Shown: piece after piece, positions 32,808 to 44,268 of the stretch
Layout: every line of letters starts with the position of its first letter
How positions within the stretch are numbered: position 1 is the first letter of the stretch
Assembly: GCA_028583415.1 (NCBI GenBank)
Contig: CM053265.1
Span: forward strand, 23,630,830 to 23,694,829
DNA: 64,000 bases
Direction: 5' to 3'
DNA from: Protea cynaroides
Taxonomy: Eukaryota > Streptophyta > Magnoliopsida > Proteales > Proteaceae
Notes under the pieces: generated by a model
The model's database searches: none
Told to the model about the DNA's origin: nothing
What the model saw: only the letters and a program-made list of their open reading frames with translations
Program-made: the position numbers and the translations under genes

Positions 32808-33700
32808 TTAATTTTGAATTTGTTTTTTGATGTTGATTATCTCTTGAGAGAGAAATTCGACATCCTTTTGCAGACCTTGAGTTATTAATTCAAGATGTTG
32901 GATTTGGGAATTTGGCAAAGGATTTTTCTTTGAAAATCTTTGATAAATTTGACTTAAATCGTAATTTGGAGTTGGAATAAACTTCCTTTGGTAATTTTGA
33001 TTTTGATTTAGAGTCTCTTTAAACAACTCTAAATATTTTTGTTTTGCTTCAACAGTGCCTAACTGATCAAGAATTTCAGAGAGACAAGTTGAAGAATTTT
33101 GTCGGATCATACCAATAGTTGCTTCTAAAGTGGAACCTTCAGAGTCAGTGTCGTGGCATTCGTGACAAAACAAACCTTCTACACAAGTGCAGGAATTGAT
33201 TTTGGGTTTTGTATTTGAATCAGAGTTATTTGACTCAGTTTCAGCTAATATTGCTAAAAGTTGGATTTTGGTATCATCGGGCATAATTAAAGAATTAACC
33301 CTTTTGTGAGCTTTGCAGTATTTGGATGAGTGGCCTTTTTCACCACAAGTAAAACATTTGAGATTTTTGTACTTGGATGATTTGAGAGTCTTAGATGGCT
33401 CATCAGGTTTATCCTTTTGATGATGTTTGGTTTGGGATTTCCCATGTTTTGAAGTTTTGTGGTTTTGTGAGATTTTGGAGAACGGAGAGGTTCGAACCCG
33501 AACTGGGAATAGAAACCACCGAGTTCCTTTTTGTAGGATTTTTTCTCATGTCTAATTTGCTTACGAAGCCTGATATCCATACAAAGGGCTAGGCCTTCTT
33601 TGTGGATAATGTTGATTAGGTCTCCATAAGTGAGAATCTCATAGGAAATAATCCCTTCATGTTCATCTCTTAATTTTGTTTTGATCTTCTCAGAGAACAA
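32808..33700 (-). pseudogene. nucleocapsid zinc-knuckle region of the pararetroviral element
   Basis: On the minus strand the frame at 33287-33700 is followed by one at 32808-33284. A CCHC knuckle (C-x2-C-x4-H-x4-C, core CFTCGEKGHSSKYC) lies near 33310-33357, in a frame shifted relative to the upstream ORF. Upstream is a Lys/Ser-rich basic segment; downstream are a short Cys/His cluster near 33150-33215 and a heptad-like helical tail. The knuckle would bind viral RNA. At least one frameshift breaks the reading frame. Confidence 0.65.
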
Positions 33701-33743
33701 TGTCGATAGTCCAGTGAGAAAATTTTCTTTCTAACATGGGATA

Positions 33744-34165
33744 TTGGCATCTTCCCTTGTTAGGACTTTTTTCATAAAGATATCTTTGTACCATTTGAAA
33801 TCGTGCATTTTTTTGCACTTGAGATTTTATAACTGTTCAGAAGATCGGTCTTTCAACCTTGTTGGATCTCCTAAAAAGAATTTGGTTGTGTTGAAGATTA
33901 ATGTATTGACAGCGTCGCTGACCGGTTCTCCAATCTCATCGAGAAGTGGTTCACCATTTAAGTCAAGACTGACAGCTGAAAGGATTTCAGTTTTTTGAAT
34001 GGATGTGAGAGTATAGTCCCACCATCCTTTGAGTTGGCCGGAGAATCTAGAGAATCCTGAGACGATGATCTCAGTGATGGCTCGATCCCTATATTCCTTG
34101 AGACGATAGGCATTGCTGACCATAGTCATCTCTTGGAGTTTGTTGGTTAAATTGTAGTCTAACAT
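33744..34165 (-). pseudogene. capsid-like region of the pararetroviral element
   Basis: The minus-strand ORF at 33827-34165 contains a GWWD motif within a hydrophobic helical context (FSGQLKGWWDYTLT), reminiscent of the capsid core of caulimovirids and related gag proteins. It lies directly upstream of the zinc-knuckle region, as in a capsid-nucleocapsid polyprotein. The ORF ends at a stop at 33827 and similarity to a continuing frame is unclear. The assignment rests on this motif and on position. Confidence 0.5.
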
Positions 34166-34359
34166 TCCATCAATGTTCCATTCATAAATGGTACCACTGG
34201 TATATGTCGCTTGAGAGTTACGACCTATTTCTTCAATTTGAAGATCCGGAAATGTCGGACGAGGACAGTAATTTTGAATATTTTGATAATTTGTCTATAG
34301 TTCAGAAACTGCTTTGGGTTCATTTGGCTTTTCTGACTCATCCGAGTTTTGAGAGAAAT

Positions 34360-34965
34360 TTAACATGATTCGGTGTCAATAATATTTAAATTATGACTTT
34401 CCTCATCTTGAATTTGGATTTGTTTTTGGGGTGTGTTAGGCACAACCAGATTTTTGAGTTTTTGGTCAATTTGTTTGAGGAGTGTGGCTTTATCAACGTG
34501 ATTAAGCAACTCCATTTGGCTGAATTCCCGAAGGGATTTGTTTGATAAAGAATAAGGAGTGAATAAAGGTTTTGATTTGGTTTCAACTCCTATTAGTTTG
34601 GAAGATGTGCTAGTGACATCTATAGTTTTGTTTTGAAGAGTATGCTCCAATCGGTTTAATTGGGAACCAATTGTCTGGAGATACTGATTTATATAATTTG
34701 ATTGTTCAATCAATTTTTTGGATCCTTCAGACACTTCTTCAGTGTTCTTGAAAGGAGCGGCTTTAATTTCCATATTCTTCATTTGCAATAATATTGTTGC
34801 TAATGGAGGATGGATTGACTCAACCATTTTGCTATCACTTAGTTTCCAAGTGATGGTATTTTGAGATATCATGTTGACAATTTTGAATGGATAACAGATG
34901 TTATTTTGGAAAGTATAACATTCTAAATAAATATAAAATGAAATATTTATTTCATAAGTATTCAT
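34360..34965 (-). pseudogene. unassigned ORF of the pararetroviral element
   Basis: A 201-codon minus-strand frame, open from 34965 to 34360, with several heptad-like segments and a polar Asn/Gln/Lys-rich composition, suggesting a coiled coil. It sits between the movement-protein side and the capsid-like region, where related viruses place small virion-associated or polyprotein N-terminal segments. I do not recognise the sequence. Confidence 0.4.
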
Positions 34966-34988
34966 ATGTTCATACCATTTGTTTTTTA

Positions 34989-35354
34989 TTATCTGTTGTT
35001 GTTATGGGGAGAAATGGGAGAACATTCTCGTTTGATTTGATTTTGAGGGAAATCGAAGTCAACCCTAAGTTTGGGCTTATCAATTTGAAAAGCCTTTTGG
35101 ATTTGAATCATGTTAATGTGATGATACATATCATCATCATTGGTTTTGGGTAACATTTTTGATACCGTTGGGGATCTGGGTAAAGAGTCCGGATTTGGAC
35201 CGTAAACTCCTTTTGTAATGTTGTTTTGAGTTTGGATTTTAGATAACTGGATTTGCTCTAACAATTTGGAAAGTCTTTTGTTTTCCTGATAAAGATCAAA
35301 AATTTTGTTTTGAGTTTCCAAGTGAAGACTTAGAAGGTCTGAGCAGGAAGACAT
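34989..35354 (-). pseudogene. small coiled-coil ORF of the pararetroviral element
   Basis: A 121-codon minus-strand frame starting near 35354. Its N-terminal third is predicted helical (repeated Leu/Ile at heptad spacing, LYQENKRLSKLLEQIQ), followed by a Pro/Asn-rich stretch and a basic end. It follows the movement-protein region. A virion-associated protein is one possibility; this is inference from size, coiled coil and position. Confidence 0.4.
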
Positions 35355-35388
35355 GCTTGGTTGGAATGATTTTGTAGATCGTTGCGTA

Positions 35389-36262
35389 TCAAGGTATTGA
35401 TCTAAGTTTTGGGATTGAATTTGGGATTTGAGGTAGTTCTATCGAATTTGATAGAAACCATTCCATCAACCTGTTGGGATATGGATTTGATGATTTTGTT
35501 AAGCTCCATTTGAGGTGGTGGATTTTGACATTGTAATTTCCATTCCTCAGGAAAAACATCTTTCCATTAGATGGTTTTGGGTAGGATAGTCTTGGATTGA
35601 GACCCATCAATCTCAAAGAAGGTTGTGTATCCTTTTGGGGTCTTTTTCAAACTTTGAGGGGGTTCCATTGATTTGGAAATGGCTTTGTATTGTATTCGAT
35701 GGATTATAGCTATGGGAATGGATCCCAGTTTCATTCTATATCCATATGTTTTTATATTAATTTTGAGTGCATCTTTGAGGTTTGGATCATACAGTGGTAA
35801 TGTTATATCTGGATAACAATTAAAGTATACCGGCCCACTGTAGAGACTTGTTTCTATGATTCCCAATAATGAATCATCAAAATTGAGGAATCTTTGATCT
35901 CATAAGGCAAGGATCATGGATGTATTTAATCCTTCCCTATGGAGGGGTTTGATGGCTACTTGAATAAGTCCTACATGGAGGTAGGCAAATTCAGACCTTA
36001 ATTTGGTTAATGATTTGGGATCTAACAATTGAATCTCTTGAGAATCAGAAGAGAAATTGATAGTTTGTTCTATAGTTTTTGTGGTTTCCCGAACTAACCA
36101 TTTTTGTTTATAAATTTCGTTTGTTGGAACTCTTGGAAGAGACCAGTTTGAGAGGTTGTATTCCCCTATTTGTTCATCCTCATAAACAATATTACTACCA
36201 GATGTAGAAGTTTCTTCATCAGCAAATGACCTCAAAGACATCGTCCTTGTTAATCGGTGCAT
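35389..36262 (-). pseudogene. movement protein (30K superfamily-like) of the pararetroviral element
   Basis: Minus-strand frames at 35900-36262 and 35567-35866 resemble the movement proteins of plant pararetroviruses. They contain an FAYLHVGLIQVAIKPL-type block, an LLGIIE-type block, a SGPVYFNCYP-type block and an IKTYGYRMKLGSIPIAI-type block. Such proteins move virus between cells through plasmodesmata. An in-frame TGA separates the two frames near 35885, and a further shift near 35570 leads into 35389-35616. Finding this domain is the main reason for preferring a viral over an ordinary LTR-element origin. Confidence 0.75.
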
Positions 36263-36720
36263 ACTGAAAATAGTGTAAAATATTTTGGTTGAGTTCTACT
36301 CTTACCCACTAAATGGAAATAGTGTAAGATATTTTGAACTAATTAAGCTATTGTCTGCAATATACTAGGAATAGTGTATAGTATTTTGAAAGAGTTCTGC
36401 TCTTACCCTCCGTACCGGACAACGGCAAGTGATTGGTTAGACCTTGTTCAGGCTCAGACCCTGTCATGCTCTGTCGGGACTTACAGTCTCATCTGCCCTT
36501 CACAAACTCGTCATATTGCCATATACCTCCGTCTATACCCTCTCTCCGAGGTGGGATTTAAGCAAACAACTGGAAAAATACTAACATACACCTAATATTG
36601 ATGCTAGATCTAAGCTTAACAAAGACAAAATATAAAACATACATTCACACGTAGGGATTAAGTAAACAACAAACAAAATATAAACATACACCCAATACCC
36701 GCCTATTTTTTTAGGCAAAT
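36263..36720 (-). other. non-coding leader of the pararetroviral element
   Basis: This is about 460 bp between the PBS and the movement-protein region. It contains repeated phrases of the form AGTGTA(A/T)-(A/G)-TATTTTG with GAGTTCT near 36260-36400. No ORF of note. Related viruses have long structured leaders here. Confidence 0.45.
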
Positions 36721-36733
36721 GGCTCTGATACCA
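36721..36733 (-). other. tRNA-Met primer-binding site of the pararetroviral element
   Basis: The minus strand reads TGGTATCAGAGCC, complementary to initiator tRNA-Met, the primer used by caulimovirids and many LTR elements. It directly adjoins the right 66-bp terminal repeat. Confidence 0.8.
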
Positions 36734-36855
36734 TAAGTGACTCAGGGTCTAAACACAAGATCAGAGTAATAAATTTATGAGGAAATGAAATTTGAAATAT
36801 CTAAATTGTAATTTTAGATAGAATATCTTATTTGGGTAATAAATTTAATTTCTGT

Positions 36856-37750
36856 AACACCTTAGTTAAACATGTCATATTCGTACACTTTAGAAGACAA
36901 ATTTAATGTGAGTACATGTATTTGGGCACTCACATATATGGTAAAGGAAAATAGAAATAATATAAAAATCTTAATGAAGAAAGATTGTACCTAGCCAAAC
37001 ATTCGAAAATTAGAGCTTAGGTTTAAAAAGGGTAGTTTTAAGACAATCCTTATCCTTAACCTAGAATATGTTATCAACCTTTAGACCTAAAACAGGTTAT
37101 AAACCCTTAACCCAGAACAGGTTATCTACCCTTAAAACCCATTTTGAACTATAATGTACCTGATTTCTAGGACCACTAGAATACATAGGCAATTTGGAGG
37201 AATCTTCAAATACATTACTACCCCTTAGTTTTCTTAGGTCTCCATATCTATATCCATATCCATATCTATATCCATATCCATCCCCATAGAATTTTTAAGC
37301 TAATCAAGCACAAACTTCAACTTGAACAAAGAACTTATCAAACCAAATATAAATCATAAGTATAAACTTTAATTACACCTAAACTATGGTGTTGAACCTG
37401 ATTTTTGAAATATTTTGAGATACTTAAGCAGTTTGGAAGATTCTAGATTTAGTTCAATGATATCAAACACTAGGGTTTGGTTCAGTTCAATCAAGAGAGT
37501 CTAGCATAGGAAAGGCATAGGAGATCGATCTCGATCAGACAGTTTGGGTGCCTAACACCTTCCCATAATTATAACTTAATGCTTACCCCGATCTCTGATA
37601 AGACCAAAAAGCCGATCTAAAGATAATGAGTCAATAAAAGTTTTATCTTACAATAAGACTATATTTGAGGTCCTAGACCTTAATTTATGTGGCAACTCTA
37701 ACTAAATCATTTTCTCAAGGAAGATGTGAATTCCCTTAAGTTTGACCCTC
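36856..37750 (+). mobile_element. decayed LTR, Tat/Ogre-like 3' end
   Basis: A TGTAACACCTTAG start-like sequence is at 36856, and a GGGTGCCTAACACCTTCCC phrase near 37546 resembles LTRs of the Tat/Ogre lineage. It ends CCCTCACA at about 37752, directly before a PBS-like sequence. Short repeats of TCCATATC(C/T)ATA occur near 37235-37285. Whether the two ends belong to one LTR is uncertain. Confidence 0.4.
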
Positions 37751-37752
37751 AC

Positions 37753-37772
37753 AGTGGTGACTCCGCTGAGGA
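37753..37772 (+). other. Tat/Ogre-type primer-binding-site remnant
   Basis: GTGGTGACTCCGCTGAGGA follows the LTR-like end. Tat/Ogre elements carry a closely similar GTGGCGACTCCGCTGGGGA at their PBS. The ~800 bp that follow (to ~38600) show no coding domain. Confidence 0.5.
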
Positions 37773-38599
37773 TATAAATGTCAGACTCTTGAATGATAAC
37801 TTTCCTTGTTGTACTTTGAATGTTAGCTCTCCTAGGTTACTATATTTATACTTATAAATATTGCTTTGGGGGGAATGGGTTCTCTTACACACCGTGGTTA
37901 GTTGGGTCAGGGTCATCCATGTACATGGTGAAATCCGAACCAGCGAAGCCATAGCCTTGACATGTACCTTGTAAAAATCTTGACCAAGGAGAGCCTTTGA
38001 TAATTGTTCATCATACTACTCTAAGTTGTTTGATATTTTGCAAAATGGTATATCATAAGGAATCGAGGGGCCGATAATTCATCGTAAATGCGAGATAGGT
38101 CCACTCTTCTTTGTCAAGGTAGCCTTGCCAGTCCTAATCCAAATTAAGCCTATGCTTGTTATTTTTGGTCCATACTTGAAGTAACTTGGTAAAATCTGCT
38201 TAAATATAGCATCCATGCTCATGACATTAAAGTTCTGTCCCTTTTTAATTCTTAATTTGTCACCATGTTAGAATCCACACGTTGAGCATCTTGAACTTTC
38301 ACTTGTTGGGAGCAGGAGGAATGTGTACACCTGCTCCACGTTATAGTGGACAGCCACTGTACACCCTCTATCAATGAGCTCAATGTGTCAAATCTATCAT
38401 CATTAATACATCAGTTTTGAAAAACTACTAGAAATTCCCTGTCACAACATGGATACCATGATGGTTAAGAGGAAGTTTACCAGTTTATTCACTCATGAAC
38501 TGATTTTGCTAACCATCCTTGATAAGGATAATGGATGAATATATTCATTTTAATTTCCTTGAATTCAATAATCCAAGTGCCCGGATCTTGGTATGTCAG

Positions 38600-40380
38600 A
38601 TGATCCATTTCGGAATCACAAGGTCCCAAGACCGATCACATAGCTTAAATGAATCCAACTAAATTGACTCAAACAATATTCGCTAAGACACCCTTATAAG
38701 GAAGCTAACTTTGTTTGGTCGAGTCAGCTTGATTGTGCATGTGACTTCTTTCTGTTCTTGTCAAGTCCTACACCAACCGAAAGATCAGCCACAGACTTCT
38801 ACTATAAAAGACTGAAAGTAGGTCCAGAAGGATGTTTGGTTGCAAAACCTATGTAATTGGACAGACCCTAAGGCAGACCTAGCCCTCGGGGAAAGTCCAG
38901 ACATAAGCATCGATCGCACCACTGTGCAATGAAAGTTGTGACTGGATAGGACCAGAAGGCCCCTATGATAGATCTATTGCAGCACTAGTCTCACTATTGT
39001 ACAATCGGAGTTATGACCAGACAAGACCTAAAAGGACCCAAACCCATCCAGAAGAAGGATCTGGTTATAGTCTCTAATCAAAGACTGCAACCAAACGTCT
39101 CTAAAAAGTTAGAGACCAGTGTGTCGCACTAAACAATTGTCTAATAACTTCACTTCACTTAATTAGGTATCACGAGTGTAGACAAGATCAAACCACATAA
39201 TACCGACTATCGAAATAACAAGACTTCAGGTGAGGGATGAAACCTTGAACTTATTTTTGGAGAGTTTCTAATAACCTGCCTGTCTATGTTGCATCCTTGG
39301 TGAATAACATGTCATCCAATACTTGTATATTGCATGCATTCGCATTTTATTTGGATCTTGTGATTATGTGATGATTGTTGTCTGAGTGGAGAAATTGGTG
39401 AAGGGTCGAGGATTGCCAAACTAGTTTTCCACCTAGACCTTGTCATGCATTGCCTCGTACCTACGTGGATTGAAAATATCTAGGCAGGGGAGTAGACAAA
39501 TGGTCTGGGACACTGGTGGGGTATCGTTGGGGTGCATATAATGACATGTACAATTGGATAGTTGCACTATCCCCATACGTGTAACCTTGGCCAGTAGGGG
39601 ATTAGGTACTGGAGTAAGATTGGGGATGAAGGGGAGGTTTTGACCGTGTTCATTGGAGTGTCACTGGTCAGGCCTCAGTCTTATCACCATCCACAGTGAG
39701 AGACATGTGGCTTCACCAGTGTTGTTGGAGCAAGCTGGGTGAGTGTCAATTCTATCTCATGCATGGAGGTTTTGGTCAGCTTTGGTGAGTGTGACCAAAC
39801 ATTTCCATAGCACATGGCAATCATTACACCAGACCTTGCTTGTAATTACTTATCATGCATTATATACTTGGTTGTCTATTTCTCATTAAGCTCAAGTTGT
39901 GGAGCTCACCCCATGTACGTTTTTATTTTTAGCTGATGTTGTAGGTTTGACTATGGCAGACTTCATGGATGCATTGACCATCTCCCTCCTTGCTCAGATG
40001 GATGTGCAGACCTAAGAGGAAGAAGAACACGATGAAGACTACGAGTGCGACGCCTGTGTGTTTAATTAGAAGAAAGCTCTTGTGCACTCTAGTAGTTTAA
40101 GTTTATTTAAACAATTATTACTATGTTATGGATTATGATTACTTTAATGAATTTACAGTAGTTGGTTTATGAAATTTTATTGAGGTGGAAAAGCACAAAT
40201 GAATAGGTTTTATATAGTAATGAATTATCAATAGAGTCTTAGTTTGCTTAGTATGATCTTCAGCTTTATTTATTTAATTTTGATTTATGTTATTCATACT
40301 ATTTGATTGGTTACGGTTGGTGGAGATATATACGGCTTAGTGTGGTTTTGGTTGGACCGCATTTGGCTGAGTATTGGTAC
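38600..40380 (+). mobile_element. old LTR-like fragment (LTR C) with small Cys ORF
   Basis: It contains an AGGTGAGGGATG leader-like phrase near 39229, ACATGTCATCCAAT near 39309 (also in the chromovirus LTR near 12300), a GGAGCTCACCCC box near 39900 and the pyrimidine-AG site preceding a small ORF. Boundaries are not defined. The left part (38600-39180) resembles U3 sequence only in composition. Confidence 0.5.
39932..40069 (+). pseudogene. LTR-embedded small ORF (LTR C copy)
   Basis: The frame reads ADVVGLTMADFMDA, has one TAA after MDVQT, then resumes EEEEHDEDYECDACVFN before TAG. It matches the chromovirus LTR peptide in the G-(T/L)-T-x-x-D-(Y/F)-M core and in the C-x2-C-V-F tail, despite little overall nucleotide identity. 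Confidence 0.45.
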
Positions 40381-40420
40381 AGTCACACTTCTACATATAA
40401 TACGAAAGTGGGGAGGGACA

Positions 40421-40735
40421 CAACAGATAGTGATAAAAGCACTGTGAGACAAAAGACTAGTTTTGTGGCACTAGTGAGTCAACAGACAGTGGTAAGAGCA
40501 CTATGAGATAAAAGACTTGTACAGTGGCACTGGTGAGTCAACAGATAGTGGTAAAACCATTGTGAGACAAAAGACCAGTATTGTGGTGCTGGTGAGTCAA
40601 CAAATAGTAATAAGAGCACTGTGAGATAAAATATCAGTATTGTGGTATTGGTGAGTCAACAGATAGTGGTAGAAACATTGTGAAACAAAAGACCAGTATT
40701 GTGGTATTGGTGAGTCAAAAGATAATGGGAATAGG
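40421..40735. repeat. 59-bp tandem repeat, five units plus a partial
   Basis: Units start at 40421, 40480, 40539, 40598, 40657 and 40716, a constant 59-bp period. The consensus begins CAACAGATAGTGGTAA and continues GTGAGACAAAAGACCAGTAT. It lies in retrotransposon debris, downstream of LTR C. No coding function. Confidence 0.92.
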
Positions 40736-41690
40736 AAAGACCATATGCAAAGACAAGCTGAGCTAAGGCTTGAAAGGGATGACAGGTAGAGACCATGTAA
40801 TGGAAAAATAATGAGAACAAGTTAAGGCATGAATGGAAAGTAATAATGTAAGCTTATGAATAAGAAAGCAAAGTATCTAGACAAGACACTTAGATTAACC
40901 CGGTGAGCCCAATACACAAACCGTTATGAAAAGAAAAAAAATGCCATGAAAGAAAAACAAAAGAGAGAAAGATAGCACCATGATATATAAGATTAAGTAA
41001 TGAAAGATGGCAAGACTTTATAATAATCTATGCAAGTTATAAGGAAGAACAATTATGGTAAACTAAGTAAATGCATATGTTATGATTTTTGTTGAAGCAA
41101 GATAGTTTCTATGTATCATTGTATGCATGTATGTATTCTTGCTAGGACAGTTTTCCCATCACTAAGCTTTAGCTCACCCCCAGTTGTTGAATATTTTTAC
41201 AGATGTTGAAAGTGAAGGCAAGGATGACCAGGATAGCAAATGAAAGTCCAAGTGGGGAATTGATCACCCCGTTGGCATTCTTTTGGATATTTGGTTATGA
41301 AATTTTGTTAATGGTTGTAAATCTTTAATCGTAAAGTTTTGTAAAGAGTTATATTTAGCCACTAGATGTTATATTTGTGTATATATAAGATTTCCACCGT
41401 TATTATGTTAAGATGATGTTTGGTTTGTTTGTAGATGGTTTATGTTATAAAGAAGAAAAAAAAACTTTAAGCAGGTTTCTACATGCATGTTTGGGTAAAT
41501 ATGACCCGATCTTGGGTTGGCTCCTCACAGTTGCACCGTCCCACGCCAGTCGGTACCAGTACAGACGTCAAGAAAGGTATTTTCCATGACATCGGAGGAC
41601 ACCAAGAGCTCCCCCATAGTAGTCATAGGTATACCTCATTTCCTAGTAAACTGTGGACTCAACATTTCATGTCATAGCATCTAACGTGAG
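40736..41690 (+). mobile_element. LTR-like debris between the 59-bp array and a protease remnant
   Basis: It includes an AGCTCACCCCCAG box near 41170, a pyrimidine-ACAG site, and a stretch near 41245-41280 (GTCCAAGTGGGGAATTGATC, then CCCCGTTGGC) that resembles 43905-43945 inside the nested solo LTR. No cysteine ORF follows the box here. Ends cannot be fixed. Confidence 0.4.
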
Positions 41691-41714
41691 CAATTGCATA
41701 AGTACACTTTTTAT

Positions 41715-41990
41715 CTCTAAATTCCTACTCAGATTTTATTGGACTCTGGGGTGAACCATTCAATTGTATTCTCCTATTTCACTGAAAAGATAAAGGTGTC
41801 ACCGTGTAAGATTTATAACACGTTGGCAGTCCATACCCCCATGGGTTCAGTAGTTGATTTTCTATGTCTAAATTTTGAGTATGAGATTCCTGATTAGCAG
41901 AGATGTCGCTGCCAACAAAGACTTGGATGGTATAACGGGAGGAGTCATGCGACTTTTAGATGCGCTTAATTTTGGAGACAAAATTCTTAT
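41715..41990 (+). pseudogene. protease remnant fused to the end of a deleted pol
   Basis: From about 41735 the frame reads a retroviral-type protease active site (LLDSGVNHSIV) and continues for about 55 codons to a TAG. Within 100 bases the sequence passes to NFGDKILIS-type codons (41970-41992) and a short PPT, the end of pol seen at 20770-20800 in the intact element. RT, RNase H and integrase are therefore deleted. This was the internal part of the element whose 3' LTR starts at 42004. Confidence 0.6.
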
Positions 41991-42941
41991 AAGTTGAAAG
42001 GATTGTAAGACCTACCCCCAAATTTTTCCTATCAATTTGGACCTTCGTGTGTGCCAGGTCTTACCACTCCATCAACTGGTGGACCTGATGCGGTCCCAAT
42101 GGTTGCATCCAGATACTAGGTAAGGAATCTTATCTGGGTCTATAGTATGTGTAGGAGGCCTTATGTGGGCCCAAGATACGCACTAGTGTGTCAGGCCCTG
42201 AATACAGCACACAGGCCTGCCCATTTCAGCCCAATCAACAGATGCGAGCTGGCAACAGGAGCAGCCGGTTACTTGCCTCCTATTCAGCACGTGGTTAGAT
42301 AGCACACCCTCCCCCTCACTTATAAAAGGGGGGCCAAAATCCCAGATTTGTGGACTTTGGTGGAGGTATGTTGCTGCAACCCTAAAGGGGACTTTTGGGG
42401 AGCATCTTGGAGCATTCAAGCTCCATTGCTTGTTTTCTCCCTCAATCTATAAGTAAGTTCTCCTACCTTCTTCATCTTCATTTGTTCCAATGGACCATAT
42501 TAATGGTGGGAGATTTCTCACCATTAATGGAACCTAGCAAACCCTAGGTTTCTTGCCCTTGGTTGTGCACACCTCCATATGAGGTGTTGCTTAATGTTGG
42601 ACCACCACAAGTAATGGAGAAATGATCCCACCATGTAAAACCCAAGAAAATGAAGTGGGTAAGATTATCCCCCACCTCCCTCGTCTCTTTCTCCGGTTGA
42701 GTCTAGTTCTCGGACTAAACTAGCGGACCCAAGCTGGCAGCAAGGGGAAGCCCTTACACCCGACTCCCATTTGGTTGAACAAAATGGGTCTTGTCGGTGG
42801 ATGTAGCCGGTGGACCTACATTTAATACCTTATGAGCTGGGCTCAACAGGCGGACACAAGCTGGCGGCACCTATCTGCTGGGCTATTGTCCACCTGCTTG
42901 CCCTCTGTTTGGCTTGTACCATAGACAACCAACCAACGTGT

Positions 42942-44268
42942 AACACCCTAGCCCCAGTTGGGATGTTAGTCTAACTTGCTTCCTATCTGCAATGACAGGT
43001 GAAGCAAGTACAAGAGGATGAGAAGGGTATTTTAATAATTTACCCCTTAAAGCTTACAAAGGCAATGAAATTTTTTTTATACTATGATGTTTAGTAATGT
43101 TTGATATATATAGAATATGAGAAATATGTATAAGTTAGATTTACTTTTATATAAGCATGTGGTTATGTTTGGCCAAATTTATAGTTGACTAATGTAGAAT
43201 GGTTATTTGTAGTGAGCATGTGAAAGTATAAATATTTTATTTATGGAATTATAATGCATAGTCATCTTGTAGATTAAAGGTTCTTTTTAGAACTTAATAC
43301 TATGATACATGTAGGTCAAGGATTCAAGTCTCAAGAGAGACATAGGATTGGTTATTTTATTTTATAATTTAAATGTAGGACCCACAATGAGGTGGCTGCC
43401 CACTATTGGTGAGCTTGACTTTAGAGGTTATATTTTATAAGTAATGACATTTTTGTAAATAAAATATCAAATGAAGGATAGCAAAAGGACTAAAGAATGG
43501 CATCTTGTAATTATGGCTTTTTGTGATGGGTATACTTGGTCTCTAAATAAAAAGGGTACCAAGCTTATAAAATTTTGCTTAAATGCATATTCATGCAAGG
43601 GAATATTAGAAGGGTAGGAAGGTCTTTTCACTTATATTGGATTCCCTTGAGTTATGAGTTGGTTGTACATGCATTGGGTGAGACATAGGGATGCTTATGT
43701 ATTTTTACAAATAAGGATTTTTTATTCTCATTAAAATAGGAAAATATCTAAGTGGTTTGACAACCAAATATTGGATTCTTTGGCTGAAAACATACTTCGG
43801 GGGAAGGCTTTTTGGTTTCTTGGGTTTTTGGTAGAAACCGATCTTTTCTTTTTCTCTTTGGGAGATCTTTGTGCAAGGTTAGTTGATGGAGATGATTGCA
43901 AGTAAAAGCCCAAGAGGGAGATTTATTCCCCTTGGCAAAGCTGTTTACTTTGTTCAAATTTTGACTATGTGAATGTTTAAACATTGTGACTTGTATGGGT
44001 AGCAGGTATTTGAATTGTAATGCCCATACCCTTTTGTAAAGCCTCGTACAAAACTCCTACCTATTTTTGTAATGAAACTATTAGCCCCCAGTTGTTCATG
44101 TAATTTATAATTTCAAAGACTTCTACTGTTTATGGTTTATTAAAGTGATGGTATGCTATGCATGGCAGATATTTCAAAAGAAAAATTTTCCATAGGTTTT
44201 CTACATTTATGTTTGTGTATTTTAGAACAACCAGTGATCCGAACCCACTCTTGGGAGGTGTGTTACAT
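42942..44268 (+). mobile_element. nested solo LTR inside LTR B
   Basis: It starts TGTAACACCCTAGCCCC and ends GGTGTGTTACA, complementary-type LTR termini, length 1327 bp. The LTR B sequence type (GGCGGA repeats) resumes immediately after it. I could not find a matching 5-bp TSD, so one border may be off or rearranged. Confidence 0.5.

Larger units (their letters stand above)
30185..36798 (-). mobile_element. endogenous pararetrovirus-like (Caulimoviridae-related) element, defective
   Basis: Minus-strand order from right to left: a 66-bp direct repeat, tRNA-Met PBS, non-coding leader, movement protein, two small ORFs, capsid-like region, CCHC knuckle, aspartic protease, Gln/Asn/Pro-rich tail, promoter-like region, then the second copy of the 66-bp repeat. 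The terminal repeats (30185-30250 and 36733-36798) differ at about four positions. Every coding block carries stops or frameshifts. No reverse transcriptase or RNase H motif is visible between the protease and the promoter, so the copy is replication-defective. Total length 6.6 kb is below the 7-8 kb usual for the family. An LTR element that captured a movement protein is the alternative. Confidence 0.7.

Noticed and set aside
40421..40735. CRISPR-like regular array
   Set aside because: Plant nuclear context. The 59-bp units repeat whole with no unique spacers.
36856..41530. One single LTR element spanning this whole stretch
   Set aside because: Several unrelated LTR-type signatures and a Tat/Ogre-like PBS occur without matching paired ends. 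Layered fragments fit better.
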